From: BJ22 sp031405895
GTDB taxonomy: Bacteria > Planctomycetota > Planctomycetia > Pirellulales > Pirellulaceae
Direction: 5' to 3'
Assembly: GCA_031405895.1 (NCBI GenBank)
Contig: JANOFL010000114.1
Location: forward strand, 1-9,254
Length of the DNA: 9,254 bases
Shown here piece by piece: positions 1 to 6,430 of this stretch (positions are counted from its first letter, which is position 1; every line of letters begins with the position of its first letter). The notes beneath the pieces were generated by a model. The model had not been told where the DNA came from, did no database searches, and was given only the letters and a program-made list of their open reading frames with translations. Position numbers and translations under genes: made by a program.

Positions 1-37
1 CCCCCTGTGTTCCGGTGAAGAACCGGAACACAGGGGG
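1..37 (-). terminator. Strong hairpin terminator downstream of nqrF
   Basis: Bases 1-16 and 22-37 are perfect reverse complements, giving a 16-bp GC-rich stem with a 5-nt loop (GAAGA on the plus strand). The hairpin begins 38 nt after the nqrF stop codon and no further gene lies between, so it most likely ends the nqr transcript. Any U-tract would fall to the left of base 1 and cannot be seen. The stem may also extend past the window edge or serve a convergent gene on the other side. Confidence 0.8.
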
Positions 38-75
38 AGAGGGGTGAACGAAATGCGCGCGATGCAGGCGGTCAA

Positions 76-1296
76 TCACCCGCCGAAGTCGTCGAAGGCG
101 ATGTTTTCCTTTTCGACGCCGAGGTCGTCGAGCATCTTGAACACGGCCGAGTTCATCATCGGCGGACCGCAGAGGTAGTACTCGATGTCCTCGGGAGCAG
201 AATGCTTGTTGAGGTATTCGTCGAGCAGGATCTTGTGGATGAAGCCCTTGTAGCCGGTCCAGTTGTCCTCAGGGAGCGGTTCGGAGAGGGCGATGTTGAA
301 CTTGAAGTTCGGGAATTCCTTTTCGATCGCCCGGAACTGGTCGACGTAGAACAGTTCGCGGAGACTGCGGCCGCCGTACCAGTAGGTTACCTTGCGGCCC
401 GTCTTGAGGTTCTTGAACAGCTCGAAGATGTGACTGCGGAGCGGAGCCATGCCGGCCCCGCCACCGATGTAAACCATTTCGTTGTCGGTGTCCTTGATGA
501 AGAACTCGCCGTAGGGGCCGGAGATCGTGACCTTGTCGCCGGGCTTGAGGTTGAAGATATAGGACGAGACTTTGCCCGGCGGGAGGTCGGGCTGTTTGGG
601 CGGGGGCGAGGCAATCCGGACGTTGAGCATGATGATGCCCTTTTCCCCCGGGTAGTTGGCCATCGAGTAGGCGCGGAACTCCGTCGCTTCGACTTTGGAC
701 ACGAACTTCCACATGCCGAACTTGTCCCAGTCCTCACGGTAGCGGGTTTCGATTTCGAATGTGCGGTACTCGACAACATGGGGGGGGACTTCGATCTGGA
801 TGTATCCGCCGGCCTTGAAGTCAACGCCATCACCTTCGGGCAGTTCGAGGACCAGTTCCTTGATGAAGGTCGCGACGTTGTGGTTCGAGCGGACCGTGCA
901 TTTCCACTTTTTGATCTCGAAGGCCTCCTCGGGGACTTCGATCTCCATGTCCTGCTTGACCGCCACCTGGCAGCTCAGGCGGGTTCCATCGCGGGCATCG
1001 CGGCGGTTGATGTGGTTCAGTTCGGTGGCGAGGATGTCGCCGCCGCCCTTGAAGACCTTGACTCTGCACAGGGCACAAGTCCCGCCGCCGCCGCAGGCCG
1101 AAGAGACAAAGATCCCGGCGTCGGCGAGAGCGCCCATCAGCTTGCCACCGGCTGGAACGCAGAGTTCCTTCTGGTGGTTGACCATGATCTTCACGTCCCC
1201 GCCCGTGACGAGGAACTTTTTGGCAAACAGGATCAGCCCGACCAGGGCGAGCACCATGCCCGTGAAGAGCATCACCGAAACGAGAATCTCATTCAT
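76..1296 (-). CDS. nqrF: Na+-translocating NADH:quinone oxidoreductase subunit F (NADH-binding, FAD, 2Fe-2S)
   Basis: NqrF is the electron-entry subunit of Na+-NQR: it oxidises NADH through FAD and passes electrons to a 2Fe-2S centre and on to the membrane subunits. The 406-residue protein is close to the roughly 408 of Vibrio cholerae NqrF. Visible parts in order are one N-terminal membrane helix (about residues 4-27), a ferredoxin-type 2Fe-2S domain with Cys68, Cys74, Cys77 and Cys109, the FAD motif RAYSMAN (208-214), the NADH-binding GGGAGMAP (278-285) and CGPPMM (376-381), and the typical C-terminus FDDFGG. The ATG at 1296 is chosen because it gives the usual MNEILV-type membrane start and has an AGGACGG ribosome site (1306-1312) 9 nt upstream. 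A longer open frame to 1449 would translate the REP-like element and is rejected. It is the last gene of nqrABCDEF, separated from nqrE by 187 bp, most of it that element. Confidence 0.97.
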   Translation of the reverse strand: MNEILVSVMLFTGMVLALVGLILFAKKFLVTGGDVKIMVNHQKELCVPAGGKLMGALADAGIFVSSACGGGGTCALCRVKVFKGGGDILATELNHINRRDARDGTRLSCQVAVKQDMEIEVPEEAFEIKKWKCTVRSNHNVATFIKELVLELPEGDGVDFKAGGYIQIEVPPHVVEYRTFEIETRYREDWDKFGMWKFVSKVEATEFRAYSMANYPGEKGIIMLNVRIASPPPKQPDLPPGKVSSYIFNLKPGDKVTISGPYGEFFIKDTDNEMVYIGGGAGMAPLRSHIFELFKNLKTGRKVTYWYGGRSLRELFYVDQFRAIEKEFPNFKFNIALSEPLPEDNWTGYKGFIHKILLDEYLNKHSAPEDIEYYLCGPPMMNSAVFKMLDDLGVEKENIAFDDFGG

Positions 1297-1305
1297 TTCC
1301 CAATT

Positions 1306-1312
1306 CCGTCCT
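1306..1312 (-). promoter_or_regulatory. Ribosome binding site of nqrF
   Basis: The minus strand reads AGGACGG, 9 nt before the ATG at 1296. It supports that start over the extended frame beginning at 1449. Confidence 0.6.
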
Positions 1313-1357
1313 GAAAGTCCGCGGCCGGCTGGCACCCCGAATCCCCAACGCCTGGAA

Positions 1358-1482
1358 CCTGTCCGAAAAGGGGTCTGACCCTCTACCAAACTGGTTTCTG
1401 ACGTCGCATGGTCTGGTTTTTCGTCACGTTCTCGAATCGGCAAAGGCAACTTGGCAAAGGGTCAGACCCCTTTTCGGACAGG
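1358..1482. repeat. REPIN-like inverted pair of REP sequences between nqrE and nqrF
   Basis: Bases 1358-1382 and 1458-1482 are a perfect 25-bp inverted repeat around a 75-bp centre. Each arm holds its own small palindrome, GGGTC-A-GACCC, followed by CCTTTTCGGACAGG in the outward direction. On the minus strand the inner edge of the 1358-1382 arm is preceded by GTAG, a tetranucleotide typical of REPs. The centre also has a direct repeat GGCAAAGG (1439-1446 and 1453-1460). The outer edge lies 1 bp from the nqrE stop codon. Two inverted REPs with a short spacer define a REPIN, which is non-autonomous and mobilised in trans by a RAYT (IS200-like tyrosine transposase); none is encoded here. In the nqr mRNA the element can fold into a long hairpin. 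Family assignment is by architecture only. Confidence 0.8.
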
Positions 1483-1483
1483 C

Positions 1484-2086
1484 TCACTGAATGCCGGAAA
1501 ACGCCATGAAGGCAATTGCCATCAGTCCGGCGATCATGAACGTGATTCCCAGCCCGCGGAGGGCCGGCGGCACGTCGCTGTACTTGAGCTTTTCCCGGAT
1601 TCCCGCCATCGCCGCGATGGCCAGGGCCCAGCCCAGCCCGGTGCCAACACCGTAGACGCAGCTTTCGGTAAAGCTGTATTCGCGCTGGACCATCAGCAGC
1701 GAACCGCCGAGGATCGCGCAGTTGACCGTGATCAAGGGCAGAAATATACCGAGCGTGTTGTAGAGCGACGGGACATAACGGTCGAGGAACATTTCGAGAA
1801 TCTGGACGATCGCCCCGATCACGCCGATGTAACAGATCAAACCGATGAACTCGAGGTTGGCACCGAAGAACGTGTTGCCTTCCTTGAGCATGTGATGAAA
1901 GATCAGGTTGTTGACCGGGAGCGTGATCGCCTGGACGACGGTCACGGCCACGCCGAGGCCAATCGCTGTCTTGACGTTCTTCGACACGGCCACAAACGTG
2001 CACATGCCGAGGAAGAAGACAAGCGCCAGGTTCTCGAAGAACGTGGCCTTGAGGAACAGCTTGAACAGGTCGAGTATTTCGTACAT
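1484..2086 (-). CDS. nqrE: Na+-translocating NADH:quinone oxidoreductase subunit E
   Basis: NqrE is an integral membrane subunit of Na+-NQR. With NqrD it forms an inverted pair that holds an intramembrane iron-sulphur centre and lies on the electron and sodium path. The 200-residue protein is hydrophobic, with about six membrane segments, and matches the family length (198 in V. cholerae). Family blocks seen are FFLGMCTFVAVSK (around Cys29), PVNNL, LPLITVNCAILGG (around Cys123), VQREYSFTES, and KYSDVPPALRGLGITF near the end. Cys29 and Cys123 correspond to the conserved metal ligands. The gene starts 5 bp after the nqrD stop, so translational coupling is likely. Its own stop is 1 bp from the REPIN-like element, which has left the reading frame intact. 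Confidence 0.97.
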   Translation of the reverse strand: MYEILDLFKLFLKATFFENLALVFFLGMCTFVAVSKNVKTAIGLGVAVTVVQAITLPVNNLIFHHMLKEGNTFFGANLEFIGLICYIGVIGAIVQILEMFLDRYVPSLYNTLGIFLPLITVNCAILGGSLLMVQREYSFTESCVYGVGTGLGWALAIAAMAGIREKLKYSDVPPALRGLGITFMIAGLMAIAFMAFSGIQ

Positions 2087-2091
2087 CGTGG

Positions 2092-2730
2092 TTAGGCCTT
2101 TTCAATCTGTTCGGGCTTCCAGATCCGCAGGAACCAGATCAGGAAACCGATCAGGAAGAACGCACTGGGGGAGAGCAGGAGCAGGCCGTTGGGGGTGTAC
2201 CAGCCCGTTCCGGTCGCCGGGTCAAAGACCGGCAGGATCGGGAACCCGAGCAGCTTGCCCGAGCCAAACAGCTCGCGGAAGACCGCCACGAGGACCAGCA
2301 CGAGGCTGTAGCCCAGCCCGTTGCCCAGTCCATCGAGAAAACTCGCCCACGCGCCGTTTTGCATGGCAAAGGCTTCGGCCCGGCCCATCACGATGCAATT
2401 GGTGATGATCAGGCCAACAAAGACCGAAAGTTTCTGGCTGGTCTCGAAGGCAAAAGCCTTCAGAATCTGGTCGACCACCATCACGAGTGTCGCGATGACG
2501 GTCATCTGGACAATGATCCGGATGCTGCCAGGAATCCGGTCGCGGATCGCGGCGATGGCGGCACTCGAGAATGCCGTCACCAGCGTGACCGAGGCAGCCA
2601 TGATCAGCGCCTGGCTGAGCTGGGTGGTCACGGCGAGCGCCGAGCAGATGCCGAGCACCTGCAGGCCGATCGGGTTGTTCTTGAAAACCGGATCGAACAG
2701 CAGTTCAGAGTTGGTGGATTTGGTTGCCAT
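2092..2730 (-). CDS. nqrD: Na+-translocating NADH:quinone oxidoreductase subunit D
   Basis: NqrD is the membrane partner of NqrE in Na+-NQR. The 212-residue protein (210 in V. cholerae) has about six hydrophobic segments. Recognisable blocks are FKNNPIGLQVLGICSALAV with Cys29, IRIIVQMTVIATLVMVVDQ, and LIITNCIVMGRAEAFA with Cys112. Both cysteines occupy the conserved positions that bind the intramembrane cluster shared with NqrE. The C-terminus ends in a hydrophobic helix followed by a charged tail. It lies 48 bp after nqrC and 5 bp before nqrE. No strong Shine-Dalgarno sequence is visible before the ATG, so its expression probably depends on the operon mRNA context. Confidence 0.97.
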   Translation of the reverse strand: MATKSTNSELLFDPVFKNNPIGLQVLGICSALAVTTQLSQALIMAASVTLVTAFSSAAIAAIRDRIPGSIRIIVQMTVIATLVMVVDQILKAFAFETSQKLSVFVGLIITNCIVMGRAEAFAMQNGAWASFLDGLGNGLGYSLVLVLVAVFRELFGSGKLLGFPILPVFDPATGTGWYTPNGLLLLSPSAFFLIGFLIWFLRIWKPEQIEKA

Positions 2731-2778
2731 GTAGTCAGTTGTCGGAGGTGACGGTTTGCGCCGCCGGATGCGTGGAGA

Positions 2779-3651
2779 CTAGTTTTGCGCAGGAGCGCCG
2801 CTGGTTTCGGTCGAAGCCGCCGCTTCGGCGGTACCCTTCTTTTTCGAGATGAATGGCCCAAAGCCATCCGGCCCGAGCCAATACTCCAGCATGTTGGTCA
2901 CGCCGTTGGAGGTAATGGTCGAACCTGCCAGGCCATCGACGCCAAACTGGTTCGAGACGTCGGCGGTGCCCTTGACGACCTTGATGGCGACATCGCCATT
3001 GTCGTCAAAAGCTCTCTTGCCAGGCCATTTTTTCTTCCAGCTGGGATTGTCGACTTCGCCCCCCAGACCTGGAGTTTCACCGTGCTTGTAAAAGGTGAGC
3101 CCCGCGATGGTCTGGAGGTCGGACTTGAGCGCAATAAACCCTTCCAGCGTTGACCAGAGGCCCCGGCCGCGAACCGGAAAAATCCAGACGGGTTCGCCAC
3201 CGCCGGCTGGCTGGAAGAGGTAGACATGCTGGTAGTTTTCGCGCCCGGCGCCGAGTCCTGCGATGTCGGCCTTGCGGTCGGTGAGGGGCGTGGCCAGCGG
3301 GCTGTCGGCCGATGCGTTTTTGGCCGCCTTGTTCGGATCGAACTTGGCGAATGCTTCGGCGACGGAGACTCCCATTGCCTTGGCCAGCGCTTCGGAGCCG
3401 TCTTCGCCCGTCTTCAGGTCGATCAGGGTATCGGTGACCAGGGCCTCGAATGCCTTCGCGACGCCGCCAGCTTTTTCAATCGCGTCCTGGTCCATCCCGG
3501 CCACGACCAGAACGTTGCGCTTGCGGAACAGCTCGACGTTCTCGTTCTGCTTTTCCCGGAGCTGGATCGCCGCGCCCGAAACGAGCAGCGCGCAGACCAG
3601 GCAGAGCACCGTGGCGACAACCAGCGTATTGAGGATTCCGTCACGCTGCAT
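2779..3651 (-). CDS. nqrC: Na+-translocating NADH:quinone oxidoreductase subunit C (covalent FMN)
   Basis: NqrC carries a covalently bound FMN in its periplasmic FMN-binding domain and relays electrons within Na+-NQR. The 290-residue protein has one N-terminal membrane helix (about 7-29), then a soluble domain with family motifs RGLW, GLTFYKHGETPGLGGE (185-200) and VDGLAGSTITSNGV (238-251). By family knowledge FMN is attached by a phosphoester to the last residue of the AGST segment, Thr245, by an ApbE flavin transferase; Asp239 of the recognition motif is present. It is longer than V. cholerae NqrC (about 257) because of an Ala/Lys/Asp-rich stretch near residues 80-125 and a low-complexity Ala/Thr tail after about residue 270. 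It overlaps the end of nqrB by 11 bp and has a GGAGG ribosome site (3662-3666) 10 nt before its ATG. Confidence 0.96.
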   Translation of the reverse strand: MQRDGILNTLVVATVLCLVCALLVSGAAIQLREKQNENVELFRKRNVLVVAGMDQDAIEKAGGVAKAFEALVTDTLIDLKTGEDGSEALAKAMGVSVAEAFAKFDPNKAAKNASADSPLATPLTDRKADIAGLGAGRENYQHVYLFQPAGGGEPVWIFPVRGRGLWSTLEGFIALKSDLQTIAGLTFYKHGETPGLGGEVDNPSWKKKWPGKRAFDDNGDVAIKVVKGTADVSNQFGVDGLAGSTITSNGVTNMLEYWLGPDGFGPFISKKKGTAEAAASTETSGAPAQN

Positions 3652-4930
3652 GGCGGGCGAGCCTCCGTTTGACGTTTGCCTGGATCACGAACCAGTCGAT
3701 CAGCGGCGCGAAAACGTTGCCGAACAGGATCGCGAGCATGATTCCCTCGGGGAACGCCGGGTTGATGCTGCGGACCAGCACCGTGACCAGGCCTATCAGC
3801 CCGCCATAAACCCACTTGCCGGTATCCGTCATGGCCGCAGAAACCGGGTCGGTGGCCATGAAGACCGTGCCAAAGGCGAACCCGCCGGCCACCAGATGCC
3901 ACCATGGCGCGATGTTGTAAAACGGCTCGGTAAAGGGCAGCAGCCAGATCAGCGACGAGAAAACCGTCATTCCGGTGACCAGCCCGGCCATGATTCGCCA
4001 GCTGCCGATCCGCGTCGCAATCAGGATCGCGGCACCGATCAGGCAGCAGATTGTCGAGGTCTCGCCCATCGAGCCGTGGATGTTGCCGACAAAGCAATCC
4101 CACCACGTCGTGCCGGACGCGACACCGGGCAGCGACGCCACGGCTTCCTCGACGGTCCCGATTTTGGCTTCCTTGATCTGGGCCAACACCGTTGCGCCGG
4201 CATAGCCATCGACCGCCGTCCAGACGCCATTGCCGCTGATTTGCTGCGGGTAGGCGAAGTAGAGAAACGCACGGGCTGTCAGCGCCGGGTTGAGGAAGTT
4301 GCGCCCAGTCCCGCCGAACAGCTCTTTCCCGACCACCACGCCGAACGCGATCCCCATCGCGACTTGCCAGAGCGGAACATTCGGCGGCAGCGTGAGCGGG
4401 AAAAGCATCCCCGTGACCAGAAACCCTTCATTGATTTCATGGCGGCGAACGACGGCAAAGAGGACTTCGCACAGGCCGCCGACGATCATCGTCACGAGGT
4501 AGATCGGGACGAAAAAGAGCGCTCCGTGAAAAGCACACGGCAACAGGCTGCCGAGCGAGAGGAACGCACCGGGCGAGTCTTTCCAGGTGACCCCCAGCCA
4601 GTCGAGAACTGAATAGCGCCAAGCCCCCGACCAAAGCGCGCTGAACAGCCCTTCGGCCGCGGCCGGGACCGCCGCTCCGGCGGCGTAAATCTGCTGGGCC
4701 TGATAGCCGGTGTTGTAGAGCGCCATCAGGATGCAGGGCACCAGCGCCACGATCACCATGCTCATCATCCGCTTGGTGTCGAGCGAATCGCGGATGTGCG
4801 TGCCGCCCTCGGTCACGTGGTCCGGCGTGAACAGGAACGTGTCGTTGGCTTCGTAAAGCGGATAGAGCTTTTCCAGCTTCCCGCCGGGCTTGAACAGCGG
4901 CTCGACCCGGTCAAGCATCTTGCGAATCAT
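3641..4930 (-). CDS. nqrB: Na+-translocating NADH:quinone oxidoreductase subunit B (covalent FMN, quinone site)
   Basis: NqrB is the largest membrane subunit of Na+-NQR. It carries covalent FMN, contributes the quinone and riboflavin sites, and forms the main sodium path. The 429-residue protein (415 in V. cholerae) has an N-terminal cytoplasmic segment and about ten hydrophobic helices. Motifs seen are DSLDTKRMM (48-56), MIVGGLCEVLFA (148-159), EINEGFLVTGMLFPLTLPP (165-183), GGTGRNFLNPALTARAFLYF (206-225) and DGYAGATVL (241-249), where Thr247 is the expected flavinylation site. Near the end come GFAFGTVFMATDPVSA and the family block NPAFPEGIMLAILFGN. The ATG at 4930 lies 12 nt after a GGAG; an alternative ATG four codons further in (4918) is possible. 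It follows nqrA by 46 bp that hold a REP-like hairpin, and it overlaps nqrC by 11 bp. Confidence 0.97.
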   Translation of the reverse strand: MIRKMLDRVEPLFKPGGKLEKLYPLYEANDTFLFTPDHVTEGGTHIRDSLDTKRMMSMVIVALVPCILMALYNTGYQAQQIYAAGAAVPAAAEGLFSALWSGAWRYSVLDWLGVTWKDSPGAFLSLGSLLPCAFHGALFFVPIYLVTMIVGGLCEVLFAVVRRHEINEGFLVTGMLFPLTLPPNVPLWQVAMGIAFGVVVGKELFGGTGRNFLNPALTARAFLYFAYPQQISGNGVWTAVDGYAGATVLAQIKEAKIGTVEEAVASLPGVASGTTWWDCFVGNIHGSMGETSTICCLIGAAILIATRIGSWRIMAGLVTGMTVFSSLIWLLPFTEPFYNIAPWWHLVAGGFAFGTVFMATDPVSAAMTDTGKWVYGGLIGLVTVLVRSINPAFPEGIMLAILFGNVFAPLIDWFVIQANVKRRLARHAA

Positions 4931-4950
4931 GGGCTGGAATCACTCCCGTG

Positions 4951-4979
4951 CCGAAAAAAGGGTCCTGACACCTTTTTCA
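4951..4979 (-). repeat. Solo REP-like sequence and possible attenuator hairpin between nqrA and nqrB
   Basis: On the minus strand the junction reads TGA (nqrA stop), AAAAGGTGTCAGGACCC, six T residues and CGG. AAAAAGGT can pair with ACC-C-TTTTT (one bulged C) around a GTCAGG loop. The result is a weak hairpin ending in a U-run that resembles an intrinsic terminator inside the operon. The core GTCAG-G-ACCC-TTTTTT-CGG aligns with the arms of the nqrE-nqrF element (GTCAG-A-CCCC-TTTT-CGG), so the two probably belong to one REP family. The nqrA stop codon lies inside this sequence. Confidence 0.6.
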
Positions 4980-6323
4980 TCCTTCTTTTTCTATGACCGC
5001 GAGGTTCTGCCGCAACACCGGGCCGTAGTCGTACTTGCCGGGGCAGACATAAGTGCAAAGGGCCAGATCGTCCTCGTCCAGCTCCAGGCAACCCAACTCC
5101 TGGGCCGACTCGGTGTCGCCCACCAGCAACGACCGGAGCAGTTGCGTGGGGAGAATGTCGAGCGGCATGACCCGCTCGTAGGTTCCGATCGGGACCATCG
5201 AGCGATGGCCGCCGTTGAGGTTGGTGTTGAAGCGATACTGTTTCGGCTTCATCCAGCCGCCGAGAAAGGCCTTCGTGATCGAGAAGCGGTCGGCCCCAGG
5301 TTTCTGCCAGCCAAGGAACTCGCGCTGGTTGCCCTCTTCGACCGCTGAAACCTGCAGGTGATAGCGGCCAAGGTACTGGTCGGGCCCCGTGACCGTCCGC
5401 CCTGACAACAGGGACCCCGAGACGACCCGCGCGTTCTTCGATTGCAATTGGCCCTTGATCAGCTGGTCAATGCGGGTGCCCAGCCGGGTGCGGTAAAGAC
5501 CGGGCCGGGCGACGACAGGCCCGCCGACTGCGACCACGCGTTCATTGTTCAGCTGCCCCGTCGAGAACAGCTCGCCGATCGCGATCACGTCCTGGTAGTT
5601 GACGAACCAGACCGTCTTCTTAGGCCCGACCGGATCGAGCAGGTGGATGTGGGTTCCCGGCAAGCCGGCCGGATGGGCACCTTCGAATGAGGCGAACGCG
5701 ACGTTCGGAATGCCGGAACCCGGGACGCGCGAGTCGTTGCGGGTGCAAACAAAAGTCTTGCCCTGCGTCTGGCGGCTGACGATCTTGAGCCCCGCCTGAA
5801 ACGTCTCCTGGTTCTGGCTGATGATCAGCTCCGGCTCGGCCGAGAGCGGATGGGTGTCCATCGCCGTCACGAAGATGCTGTGCGGCTCGCTGGCGGGCGA
5901 TGGCACGCGGTTGTAAGGCCGCGTGCGGAACGCGGGCCACAAGCCCGACTCAACCAGGACGGTGCGGGCGTCCTCGCGCGATGGCTCGTCGAGGCTCTTC
6001 CAGGTCTTGAACCGGACAGTTTCATCACCGTCGACGCGAATGATCAGCGATTCAAAACGGCGCTTCTCGGCGCGATTGACGGATTCGACCACTCCCGCCG
6101 CGGGGGCGGTATAAATGACCCCCTCGGTTTTCTTGTCAGCGAACACTGGCTGGCCGCAGCGCACGCGGTCGCCCGCCTGAACCAGCAGCGTCGGCTTCAT
6201 CCCGATGAAGTCGTCCGCCAGCAGGCCGACCTCGGAAATTTCCGGACCGTCCTTGATGTCCTGAACCGGCTCGCCTGCGATCGGCAGGTTCAAGCCCTTC
6301 TGGATTGTGAATTGAAGTCCCAT
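4977..6323 (-). CDS. nqrA: Na+-translocating NADH:quinone oxidoreductase subunit A
   Basis: NqrA is the cytoplasmic-face subunit of Na+-NQR and is linked to quinone and inhibitor binding near NqrB. The 448-residue protein matches the family (446 in V. cholerae). It has no membrane segment. Hallmarks are the N-terminal IQKGLNLPIAGEP (7-19), a barrel-sandwich (lipoyl-like) segment around VQAGDRVRCGQPVFADKK and TAPAAGVV (48-79), GTHIHLLDPV (223-232), and the C-terminal CTYVCPGKYDYGPVLR (423-438). It is the first gene of the operon. The ATG at 6323 gives the standard family N-terminus; a GGAG lies 12 nt upstream and a 24-bp palindromic operator 49 nt upstream. The stop codon is inside a REP-like sequence, so the last codons may have been shaped by that insertion, though the protein ends at a normal length. 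Confidence 0.97.
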   Translation of the reverse strand: MGLQFTIQKGLNLPIAGEPVQDIKDGPEISEVGLLADDFIGMKPTLLVQAGDRVRCGQPVFADKKTEGVIYTAPAAGVVESVNRAEKRRFESLIIRVDGDETVRFKTWKSLDEPSREDARTVLVESGLWPAFRTRPYNRVPSPASEPHSIFVTAMDTHPLSAEPELIISQNQETFQAGLKIVSRQTQGKTFVCTRNDSRVPGSGIPNVAFASFEGAHPAGLPGTHIHLLDPVGPKKTVWFVNYQDVIAIGELFSTGQLNNERVVAVGGPVVARPGLYRTRLGTRIDQLIKGQLQSKNARVVSGSLLSGRTVTGPDQYLGRYHLQVSAVEEGNQREFLGWQKPGADRFSITKAFLGGWMKPKQYRFNTNLNGGHRSMVPIGTYERVMPLDILPTQLLRSLLVGDTESAQELGCLELDEDDLALCTYVCPGKYDYGPVLRQNLAVIEKEG

Positions 6324-6359
6324 CGTGGCCCGCCGCTCCGACCCGATTAAGGTTCAGCA

Positions 6360-6374
6360 CCCTGACTCCCTGAC
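6360..6374. repeat. Short direct repeat in the nqrA leader
   Basis: CCCTGAC-T-CCCTGAC on the plus strand (GTCAGGG-A-GTCAGGG in the direction of nqr transcription) is a 7-bp direct repeat at an 8-bp period. It abuts the palindromic operator, overlapping it by 2 bp. No function is assigned. Confidence 0.45.
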
Positions 6375-6396
6375 ATTGTGAATTAATTCACAATGT
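6373..6396. promoter_or_regulatory. Perfect 24-bp palindromic operator upstream of nqrA; Rex-like, possibly CRP/FNR-like
   Basis: The 24 bases 6373-6396 are identical to their reverse complement. The core at 6376-6393 is TTGTGAA-TTAA-TTCACAA, which has the form of the Rex redox-repressor consensus (TTGTGAA, four variable bases, TTCACAA). It also satisfies the CRP-type pattern TGTGA-N6-TCACA. It lies 49 nt before nqrA and just after the terminator of the preceding operon, where the nqr promoter should be. Rex releases DNA at a high NADH/NAD+ ratio, which would fit induction of an NADH-oxidising enzyme. A weak -10-like CTTAAT (minus strand, 6346-6351) would put the -35 region at the operator edge. 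No rex or crp gene is in the window. Confidence 0.7.
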
Positions 6397-6404
6397 TTGG
6401 CCTG

Positions 6405-6430
6405 AAAAAAGCCGACTTTTCGCGTCGGCC
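6405..6430 (-). terminator. Rho-independent terminator of the uppS-cdsA-trmN6 unit
   Basis: On the minus strand the sequence reads GCCGAC, loop GCGAAAA, GTCGGC, then six T residues. Bases 6411-6416 pair with 6424-6429, and the U-tract corresponds to 6405-6410. It lies about 130 nt after the methyltransferase stop and directly before the nqr operator. It therefore separates the two transcription units. Confidence 0.88.

Noticed and set aside
202..1314. Long plus-strand open frame (370 codons) opposite nqrF
   Set aside because: It is the antisense shadow of a well-supported gene in GC-rich DNA; its translation has no recognisable domain and is rich in Val, Asp, Glu and Ala, as expected from the complement of nqrF codons.
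1297..1449. N-terminal extension of nqrF to an ATG at 1449
   Set aside because: The extra 51 residues translate the REP-like element and precede a normal NqrF N-terminus that has its own ribosome site.
3263..4612. Long plus-strand open frame (449 codons) opposite nqrB and nqrC
   Set aside because: It spans two real genes on the other strand, is low-complexity and Arg/Asp/Gln-rich, and shows no family motif or start context.
6373..6396. Palindrome as a terminator hairpin
   Set aside because: It has no loop and no U-tract, while a proper terminator already lies just upstream at 6405-6430; a protein-binding operator explains it better.
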